DNA of 5,557 nt from Phycisphaerales bacterium (GTDB lineage: Bacteria > Planctomycetota > Phycisphaerae > Sedimentisphaerales > Anaerohalosphaeraceae), in NCBI GenBank assembly GCA_011055475.1, contig DSDH01000474.1, forward strand, positions 1-5,557, given 5' to 3'. This document shows positions 1-5,093 of the stretch, piece after piece. Made by a program: the position numbers and the translations under genes. How positions within the stretch are numbered: the first letter of the stretch is position 1; every line of letters starts with the position of its first letter. The notes beneath the pieces are model-generated. The model did not search any database and was not told where the DNA came from. It was given only the letters and a program-made list of their open reading frames with translations.

Positions 1-2414
1 GTGGAGCCGTCGGACAGGATCAGCTCGATGGAACCGGGCCGTTCCCAGACCGTGCCGCTGTTGCGCGGATTCGAGTAGATGCCCGACGGCCCGAACAGGT
101 CGTCCCGGTCCATCACCAGGGACATCGTCGGCAACGAGCGCAGGTCGGAAACTATGGTATCCGCGTGTGCGCTGACGTGTGTCGGGTTCATGGCGTAGTC
201 GGCGGCGGCCGAGCCCCACGAGGAGGGAAAGCCGGGCGGGCTGGCGGGCTGTTGAATGACGTCGTTGAGGAAGATGTAGGTCTGCGTGTCGACGTTGCTG
301 GGAATCCAGCCGGGCTTATGGGCGAGGGCGCGAAGCGTGGTCGTGGTGCTGATGATCACCGGCTGGGCCGGATCGTAAATCTGGCCGTGGGTCTCGGATG
401 GTGCGCTGCCGTCGGTGGTGTAGCGGATGGTCGCGCCCTCGGTGTCCGTGGTGATCTCGACCTGGAAGGGGTTCTCGAAGAAGCCGCGGTCGATGTTGAA
501 CTTCGTATCGCCGACCAGACCGACCGCGCCGGAGACGTTGAACGCGCCGGGGGTGGGCTGCGTGAAGTACTGCGGCACGCCCAGACCGCTGGCGGCCAGA
601 AGCTCGGCCTGGAGCAGGAAATCTCCGTCGGCGGCCGCGTCGTTCAGACCGTGGACCGCCAGAACATTGGTGCCTTCCCGCAGGAGATGCAGGTAGTCCG
701 AGACATCGAGGCTAACCCAGTCGAGGGCCTGCTCTTCGGGCCGATCGGATGGGGCGTGGGCGTTCCAGGCGGCGATTGCCGGGGCGTTGTCCCGGGCGAT
801 CTCCACGCCGTTGAGGTAGGCGACGAAGCCGTCTTCGTAACGAACACGCAGCGTGAGCGTGTTGAAGAGGTCCCGTTCGCCGGCGTCGAGCTCGAAGGCC
901 TGCCGTGACCAGAGCGACGCGTTGACGCCCAGCATCTCGTCCTGCAGGGCCGAGCCGCGGATGCCGCCCTGAAGCATGAAGACGTCGAAGCTGTAGGCCT
1001 TGCGCCCTTCGGGGCTGCCGGGATCGGCCTCGGCGCGAACGGTGAACGCGCCGTCGGCGGCGCGGATGCCGCTCCACCGGGCGACGTAGCCCTCTTCGTA
1101 GTTGTCGCCGGTGTTGAATCGGACGCGGTTGTCGGCCAGCACGTCCACCCCCGGCGTACTCGCATTCGCATAGCTGTCGGTGCCCAGCAGGGTATAGATC
1201 GTGTTCCGATCGTCGTAGTTGCACCGGGCCGCCGACGTCGCGAAGGTGTACTCGGTCATCGGATCCAGGCCGCTGAAGGTCAGGTCGATGGTCCAGCCCA
1301 CGTTGCCGTAGTAGATCACGCCGGTCATGTCGGTGATGCCGTGGAAGGTGTTGTACGCGTCGGTGCCGGGCGCGCAATCATGGCCGCCGTTGGCCGCATC
1401 GGGCTGCCAGTTGACGTCGCCGGTCTGCGTGAACGTGACCGTAACGGGCATCTCCTGGCCGGTGTTGTGATCGACGAGCGGGCCGCTGGTCAGGCCGGGA
1501 AAGGCGCTGCCGATCCCATAGGTGGTGACGTGGTCGCCGATGTATTGATCCTCCCGCCAGATGCAGTCGTTGTAGGCGACCATCGGTTCGGCGCCGAGGC
1601 CGAAGCCCAGGGCGGCCGTGGAACGCGGCCAGGTGGCGTCGGAGTAGTCATAAGAGGTCCAGTCAAGGCCGGCGTCGGCCTCGCTCGGGACGCGATAGGC
1701 CACCGGCTGGCCCGTGGCGACAAGGCTGCGGGAGTATTGATGCAGACCGTAGGAGATGTCGGACAACTGATCGGGAAAGGTCGGCTCATAGTCGTGGGCG
1801 ATGGTGTGGCCATCCGGATAGACCAGGGCCAGGTAGTGCGGATTGTCGGCGTTCAACCGGAAGTCGGTGTGCAGCTCGGCGCCCGCGGTTGCCCGGTTCT
1901 TGCCCGAGGCAAAGACCACGAGAAACGCGCCGGGCTCCAGCGACACGCCATCGGGGAATCGCCAGCCGGCCGGCTCATCGGGATCAATGGTGAGATACCA
2001 CCCACCCAATTCAATGGGCACCTCGGCGGTATTGTGAATCTCGATCCAGTCGGACGAGTCGCCGTCCTCGTCGAGCAGCTCGCCGGCTTCGAGGGGCTCC
2101 TTGCTGCCGTTGCTGGCCATGAACTCGCTGATGACCAGCGACTGGGCGCGGCGGTCCCATTGTTCGGCCAGCAGACCCAAATCGGCCAAGTCAACCCCGT
2201 TCTGCCCATCCAGATCGGCCGGGCAGCCCGGAATCTCACACGCCGGATCGAGCCAGTCCTCGGCCAGCGCGCGCAAGTCCTGCAGATCGACCGCGTTGTC
2301 CCCGGTAATGTCGGCGGTGAGGCGCTCGGCGGCAACGATTGCGGCAAGACCGCTGAGAAGCAGCGCAAACAGGGTAAACGAATACAGGTGGGTGCGATGG
2401 GCAAGATGCGTCAC
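1..2414 (-). CDS. Secreted dockerin / lamin-tail / chitobiase-C-like protein, probably CotH-type (3' part missing)
   Basis: The frame is open from a GTG at 2414 to the left edge (804 codons, no stop), so the C-terminus lies outside the window. Visible in order: signal peptide (about 1-29, hydrophobic stretch 11-28 with VAA before Glu30); a paired dockerin-like calcium loop region (35-86); a lamin-tail domain (about 92-222, with LVISEFMASN and SDWIEIHN); a beta-sandwich (236-274 and 485-607, with DGFVAYLNGVEIARDNAPA) interrupted by a module at 275-484; a chitobiase/hexosaminidase C-terminal-like module (638-716, with IRYTTDGSAPS); and from about 761 a segment (PTMSLVMDRDDLF, then GIYSNP and WERP) resembling the entry to CotH kinase-like domains of planctomycete proteins. 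Family knowledge: CotH domains can be atypical kinases, and lamin-tail domains are common in bacterial surface proteins. Inference: an exported surface or extracellular protein, substrate unknown. The kinase core is not in view, so the CotH call is provisional. A start at GTG 2471 is possible. Confidence 0.88.
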   Translation of the reverse strand, partial: MTHLAHRTHLYSFTLFALLLSGLAAIVAAERLTADITGDNAVDLQDLRALAEDWLDPACEIPGCPADLDGQNGVDLADLGLLAEQWDRRAQSLVISEFMASNGSKEPLEAGELLDEDGDSSDWIEIHNTAEVPIELGGWYLTIDPDEPAGWRFPDGVSLEPGAFLVVFASGKNRATAGAELHTDFRLNADNPHYLALVYPDGHTIAHDYEPTFPDQLSDISYGLHQYSRSLVATGQPVAYRVPSEADAGLDWTSYDYSDATWPRSTAALGFGLGAEPMVAYNDCIWREDQYIGDHVTTYGIGSAFPGLTSGPLVDHNTGQEMPVTVTFTQTGDVNWQPDAANGGHDCAPGTDAYNTFHGITDMTGVIYYGNVGWTIDLTFSGLDPMTEYTFATSAARCNYDDRNTIYTLLGTDSYANASTPGVDVLADNRVRFNTGDNYEEGYVARWSGIRAADGAFTVRAEADPGSPEGRKAYSFDVFMLQGGIRGSALQDEMLGVNASLWSRQAFELDAGERDLFNTLTLRVRYEDGFVAYLNGVEIARDNAPAIAAWNAHAPSDRPEEQALDWVSLDVSDYLHLLREGTNVLAVHGLNDAAADGDFLLQAELLAASGLGVPQYFTQPTPGAFNVSGAVGLVGDTKFNIDRGFFENPFQVEITTDTEGATIRYTTDGSAPSETHGQIYDPAQPVIISTTTTLRALAHKPGWIPSNVDTQTYIFLNDVIQQPASPPGFPSSWGSAAADYAMNPTHVSAHADTIVSDLRSLPTMSLVMDRDDLFGPSGIYSNPRNSGTVWERPGSIELILSDGS
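963..1592 (-). other. Nested module of about 210 residues inside the beta-sandwich domain
   Basis: Residues 275-484 split a domain whose first part (DWTSYDYSDATW to GFGLG) and second part (DEMLGVNASLWSR to VLAVHGLND) look like the two halves of one galactose-binding-like beta-sandwich common in planctomycete lamin-tail proteins. The module is rich in aromatic residues, Asp, Gly and Thr. It contains VTVTFTQTGDVNWQPD, MTGVIYYGNVGW, a short Cys-Asn-Tyr segment near 398, YVARWSGI and YSFDVFMLQGG. I recognise it only as a recurring beta-rich planctomycete-type segment and cannot give it a function. Carbohydrate binding is possible but is inference. Boundaries are approximate, to about 10 residues. 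Confidence 0.55.
2157..2315 (-). other. Dockerin-like paired calcium-binding repeat in the exported protein
   Basis: Residues 34-86 hold two F-hand-like loops. The first has acidic positions at D35, D39, D43 and D46. The second has D67, D69, D75 and D78. Each is followed by an alpha-helical stretch ending in EDW or EQW. Spacing 1-3-5-9-12 fits type I dockerin loops, although T37 and Q71 replace the usual Asn/Asp at two ligand positions. C59 and C64 lie in the linker and could form a disulfide outside the cell. The repeat sits directly after the signal peptide, whereas cellulosomal dockerins are usually C-terminal. Repeats of this kind are common in planctomycete exported proteins; whether they bind a cohesin is not known from the sequence. 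Confidence 0.8.
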
Positions 2415-2421
2415 GTTAGGA

Positions 2422-2426
2422 TCCTC
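2422..2426 (-). promoter_or_regulatory. Ribosome binding site for the GTG start at 2414
   Basis: On the minus strand GAGGA lies 7 nt before the GTG at 2414-2412. This start gives a compact signal peptide (short basic/His n-region, then the hydrophobic core at residues 11-28), so it is preferred over the upstream GTG. Confidence 0.6.
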
Positions 2427-2480
2427 GGGCGATACTGTCGGTTCTCGCTCTGCGTGCCGGCGCAGAAACACCCCCTTTCC

Positions 2481-2486
2481 CCTCCT
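2481..2486 (-). promoter_or_regulatory. Perfect AGGAGG 9 nt before an alternative in-frame GTG at 2471
   Basis: The minus strand carries AGGAGG inside a purine run (2472-2486), followed after 9 nt by GTG (2471-2469). That GTG is in frame with the exported protein and separated from the 2414 start by 19 sense codons with no stop. Using it would add 19 residues (MFLRRHAEREPTVSPEDPN) before the signal peptide and give an unusually long, partly acidic n-region. The added codons show about half G/C at third positions, unlike the body of the gene, which argues against it. The motif itself is clear; its use is uncertain. Confidence 0.4.
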
Positions 2487-2529
2487 GCGGGGCCGAGGCC
2501 GCCTGTCACCAGACGCCCGTCCCAGATTT

Positions 2530-2558
2530 ATTATACGACATTTGACCCCGAATTTCAA
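2530..2558 (-). promoter_or_regulatory. Sigma-70-type promoter for the exported protein
   Basis: Read on the minus strand: -35 TTGAAA (2558-2553), a 17-nt spacer, and a perfect -10 TATAAT (2535-2530). This is five of six plus six of six consensus bases at ideal spacing, within an otherwise GC-rich region. Transcription would start near 2523, leaving a leader of about 109 nt before GTG 2414 or about 52 nt before GTG 2471. Confidence 0.8.
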
Positions 2559-2647
2559 CCCCGCGCGATTCCCGGGGTTTCTCCGGGCCACAGCAGGCGA
2601 GCCCCCTGGCCGGGACGGGGCGGCCGGTGCAAAATCGACCGGGCCAC

Positions 2648-2676
2648 TTGTCCGGCCGCAGAGGGGTGGGTATACT
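2648..2676 (+). promoter_or_regulatory. Promoter for murC-murB-ddl
   Basis: -35 TTGTCC (2648-2653), a 17-nt spacer, and -10 TATACT (2671-2676). The -10 matches five of six consensus bases and the -35 four of six. Transcription would start near 2683, giving a leader of about 44 nt. The -35 lies in the right arm of a short inverted repeat (2639-2655), which could be an operator or chance in GC-rich DNA. Confidence 0.6.
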
Positions 2677-2716
2677 CACCGCAGCGTGAGGAAAAGGGAA
2701 TTTCACAGCAATTTGC

Positions 2717-2720
2717 AGGG
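2717..2720 (+). promoter_or_regulatory. Ribosome binding site of murC
   Basis: AGGG lies 6 nt before the ATG at 2727. It selects this ATG although the frame is open far upstream. Confidence 0.6.
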
Positions 2721-2726
2721 AATCCG

Positions 2727-4202
2727 ATGAGCCGCATTCGGACCACGGCGCATGCCGCTCGGACCCGATCAACCCAGGCCCGCGACGTGGCCGGGCCGGT
2801 CGGCACCCCGGCGTTGGCGGGCAAAGCCTACCATTTTGTCGGGGCCGGCGGTGTGGGGATGAGCGGTCTGGCCAAGCTGCTTTTGCAGAACGGCGCGACC
2901 GTGGTCGGCTCGGACATGGAAGACAGCACGGTGGCGGCCGATCTACGGCGCCGCGGCGCGACGATTCATATCGGCCATGCCGCCGCACATCTGCGGCCCG
3001 ATTGCGATGCCGTGGTGATCAGTGCGGCCATCAAGCCGCTCAATCCGGAATTGCAGGCCGCCCAGGCCGCCGGGCTGGAGGTGGTCAAATACGCCCAGAT
3101 GCTCGGGCGGCTGATGGACCGCTACGAGGGCATTGCGGTCTGCGGAACGCACGGCAAGAGCACGACCAGCGCCTGGCTGGCGTGGGTGCTGCAACAGGTC
3201 GGGGCCGCGCCGAGCTTCATCATCGGCGCCAACGTGCCGCAACTGCACGGCAGCAGCGGCGTTGGCCGCGAGGGCGGCTGGTTCGTGGCCGAGGCGTGCG
3301 AGTACGACCGCAGCTTCCTGAACCTCCACCCGCGGATCGGCGTGATGCTGAACATCGAGGCCGATCACCTGGATTACTACGCCGATGAGAATGAGATCGT
3401 CGAGGCATTCACCACGTTTGCACAGGGGATTCGGCCGGACGGGGTCCTGATCGTCAACGGCCGGGACGCCAATGTCGCCAGGGTGCGTCGCGCCCTGGAC
3501 GGCCGACGCCGGATCATCACGTTCGGTCCGGATGGGGAATTCAATTATACCGCACGCAACCTCTGCCTGGAGGACGGGCTGTATCGGTTCGACGCCTTCG
3601 AAGGCGCGCGGCGACTGGGTGTCGTGCACCTGGCGGTGCCCGGCGAGCACAACGTGAGCAACGCGTTGGCGGTCTTGGCCGCGGCGCGGGCCTGCGGTTG
3701 TGACGCGGCGGAGGTCCTGGCAACGCTGGGAACGTTCACCGGTGTGGATCGGCGACTGATGCTCAAGGACCGCCACGCCGGAATCGCGGTGCTGGACGAT
3801 TACGCCCATCACCCGACCGAGATCCGCGCCTCGCTGCAGGCCATCCGCGAGTGGTTCGCGCCGCGTCGCTTGTGGTGCGTGTTTCAGCCGCACCAGTACA
3901 GCCGGACGCGGTTTTTGCTGGAGGATTTCGCCGACAGTTTCGCCCGGGCCGACGTGACGATCGTCCCGGAGATTTATTTCGTTCGTGACACGGTCGAGTC
4001 TCGACAGTGTGTCAACGCCGAGGTCCTCGTGGAGCGGATTCGCGAGCACGGCAGCCAGGCCGTGTTCATCCCGGACTTCGCGTCAATCGTGGCGTATCTC
4101 AAGGCCCACGTGGCCGACGGGGACCTGGTCGTCACCATGGGGGCCGGGCCGGTTTGGAAGGTTGCCGATGAGTATCTTCAGTGGCTTAGAGAAGATCGTT
4201 AG
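2727..4202 (+). CDS. murC: UDP-N-acetylmuramate--L-alanine ligase (MurC)
   Basis: Cytoplasmic ATP-dependent ligase that joins L-alanine to UDP-MurNAc, the first step in building the peptidoglycan stem peptide. The product is 491 residues, a usual MurC length. Domain 1 has the glycine-rich UDP-binding loop GAGGVGMSG (39-47). The central domain has the ATP loop GTHGKSTT (140-147), EACEYDRSFL (189-198) and NIEADHLDYY (209-218). GEHNVSNALA (306-315) precedes the C-terminal domain, which carries DDYAHHPTEI (357-366) and FQPHQYSRT (386-394). These motifs separate MurC from MurD, MurE and MurF. About 33 Arg/Thr/Ala-rich residues precede the first strand (AYHFVGAGG), slightly more than usual. The ATG is chosen for its upstream AGGG and because the promoter sits just before it. 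Near the end GAGPVW (472-477) replaces the usual GAGD(I/V). murB begins inside the last 35 nt. Confidence 0.97.
   Translation: MSRIRTTAHAARTRSTQARDVAGPVGTPALAGKAYHFVGAGGVGMSGLAKLLLQNGATVVGSDMEDSTVAADLRRRGATIHIGHAAAHLRPDCDAVVISAAIKPLNPELQAAQAAGLEVVKYAQMLGRLMDRYEGIAVCGTHGKSTTSAWLAWVLQQVGAAPSFIIGANVPQLHGSSGVGREGGWFVAEACEYDRSFLNLHPRIGVMLNIEADHLDYYADENEIVEAFTTFAQGIRPDGVLIVNGRDANVARVRRALDGRRRIITFGPDGEFNYTARNLCLEDGLYRFDAFEGARRLGVVHLAVPGEHNVSNALAVLAAARACGCDAAEVLATLGTFTGVDRRLMLKDRHAGIAVLDDYAHHPTEIRASLQAIREWFAPRRLWCVFQPHQYSRTRFLLEDFADSFARADVTIVPEIYFVRDTVESRQCVNAEVLVERIREHGSQAVFIPDFASIVAYLKAHVADGDLVVTMGAGPVWKVADEYLQWLREDR
4156..4161 (+). promoter_or_regulatory. Ribosome binding site of murB, inside murC
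   Basis: GGAAGG lies 6 nt before the ATG at 4168, within the last codons of murC. It decides the murB start, since the same frame is open back to about 3985, deep inside murC. Confidence 0.75.
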
Positions 4203-5046
4203 GACTCACTGCCCGTTGTCGAGTTTCACGTGGTACGGCCTGGGCGGGCCGGCGGACTACTTCGTCATGCCGGAAACGGTCGAGCAGTTGACCGAGGTGA
4301 TGCGGCGGTGCGAGGAGAACGCGCTTCCGCTGCGCGTGCTGGGACACGGCTCAAACCTGCTGGTGCGGGACGAGGGCGTGCCGGGCGTGGTGCTTCGGCT
4401 GGATCAGCCCCGATTCGCACAGGTGGAGTACGCGGGCAGCCGGGTGACGGCCGGGGCCGGCGCGGCGCTGAGCCGCCTGGTGCTGGATTGCGTTCGCAAG
4501 GGCCTGGCGGGCCTGGAGCCCCTGACGGGCATCCCCGGCTCGGTGGGCGGCGCGGTGAAGATGAACGCGGGGGGCAACTTCGGCGACATCGGGGCGTCGG
4601 TGGAGCGGGTGCAACTAATGGACACGCACGGCCGCGTCTTCGAACGGGTCAAGCCGGACCTGTCGTTTGACTACCGCCGGGTCAACCTGACCGCCCCGGT
4701 GATCCTGTCGGCGACCCTGCAACTGAGCGAGGCCGAGCCCGACACGATCCTGCGGACGGTCAAGGAGATCTGGATCTACAAGAAGAACACCCAGCCGCTG
4801 AACATGCGCAACGCCGGCTGCGTGTTCAAGAACCCCCGCCAGCTCAGCGCCGGGGCGCTGATCGACCGCGCGGGCCTCAAAGGCGCACAGGTCGGCGGCG
4901 CGAAGGTCAGCGAGAAACACGGCAACTTCATCCTCGCCGAGGCGGGTTGCACGAGCCGCGACGTGCTGGAGCTGATCGACACGATCCGGTCCCGCGTGCG
5001 GGACAGCTTCGGCATCGAGCTGGAATTGGAGCTGGAGATCTGGTAG
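4168..5046 (+). CDS. murB: UDP-N-acetylenolpyruvoylglucosamine reductase (MurB)
   Basis: FAD- and NADPH-dependent cytoplasmic enzyme that reduces UDP-GlcNAc-enolpyruvate to UDP-MurNAc, the substrate of MurC. At 292 residues it fits the short type II form and not the roughly 340-residue E. coli type I. FAD-domain motifs: TWYGLGGPA (21-29), LGHGSNLLVRDEG (58-70) and the signature GIPGSVGGAVKMNAG (121-135). Substrate domain: FDYR (167-170) with the conserved Arg170; NAGCVFKNP (215-223), where Cys218 stands at the proton-donor position that is Ser in E. coli; and Glu288 in the terminal GIxLxxE motif. The protein ends four residues after that Glu. The ATG at 4168 is chosen because it follows GGAAGG and gives a normal N-terminus; it overlaps murC by 35 nt, which suggests translational coupling. 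Confidence 0.97.
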   Translation: MSIFSGLEKIVRTHCPLSSFTWYGLGGPADYFVMPETVEQLTEVMRRCEENALPLRVLGHGSNLLVRDEGVPGVVLRLDQPRFAQVEYAGSRVTAGAGAALSRLVLDCVRKGLAGLEPLTGIPGSVGGAVKMNAGGNFGDIGASVERVQLMDTHGRVFERVKPDLSFDYRRVNLTAPVILSATLQLSEAEPDTILRTVKEIWIYKKNTQPLNMRNAGCVFKNPRQLSAGALIDRAGLKGAQVGGAKVSEKHGNFILAEAGCTSRDVLELIDTIRSRVRDSFGIELELELEIW

Positions 5047-5052
5047 CCGGCC

Positions 5053-5068
5053 GCGCGACGTGTCGCGC
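5053..5068 (+). other. Short GC-rich hairpin between murB and ddl
   Basis: GCGCGA (5053-5058) pairs perfectly with TCGCGC (5063-5068) around a CGTG loop. It lies 6 nt after the murB stop and 25 nt before the ddl ATG. No T-run follows, so it is not a typical intrinsic terminator. It could affect mRNA stability or ribosome access, or be chance in GC-rich DNA. Confidence 0.35.
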
Positions 5069-5093
5069 CGTGCGTCCGCCAAACAAAACGGTC

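Larger units (their letters stand above)
2415..2726. other. Divergent intergenic region between the exported protein and murC
   Basis: This 312-nt stretch separates two divergently read genes. It holds both promoters, both leaders and their ribosome binding sites. Between and over the promoters are GC-rich inverted repeats: CCCGG/CCGGG (2571-2575 with 2583-2587), CCGGT/ACCGG (2624-2628 with 2638-2642), and a six-pair stem with one G-T pair (2639-2644 with 2650-2655) that overlaps the murC -35. No convincing small gene, tRNA or riboswitch is visible. A reading frame in phase with murC is open through the region, but its composition and the promoter content argue against coding. Confidence 0.7.

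Noticed and set aside
165..908. A 247-codon open frame on the plus strand in the left region
   Set aside because: It is opposite the exported protein, whose translation shows clear domains. The plus-strand translation is Gly/Val/Arg-rich without motifs.
712..1377. Arg-rich minus-strand frames overlapping the exported protein (also at 644-1171 and 1853-2404)
   Set aside because: They are out-of-frame readings of the same strand. Their Arg/Pro/Ser-rich composition is typical of shifted GC-rich codons, and the correct frame stays open throughout without a frameshift.
2571..2587. CCCGG/CCGGG stem as an intrinsic terminator
   Set aside because: The stem is only five pairs, no T-run follows on either strand, and no gene ends nearby because both flanking genes point away.
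1341..2726. A 462-codon upstream extension of the murC frame on the plus strand
   Set aside because: It runs antisense to the well-supported exported protein and through both promoters. Its translation shows no MurC-related or other recognisable domain. The murC ATG at 2727 has its own ribosome binding site and promoter.
2943..4049. A 368-codon open frame on the minus strand opposite murC
   Set aside because: It lies wholly within murC, whose motifs are intact. Long antisense frames are expected in GC-rich genes, and the translation (rich in Arg, Val, His and Asp) has no recognisable domain.
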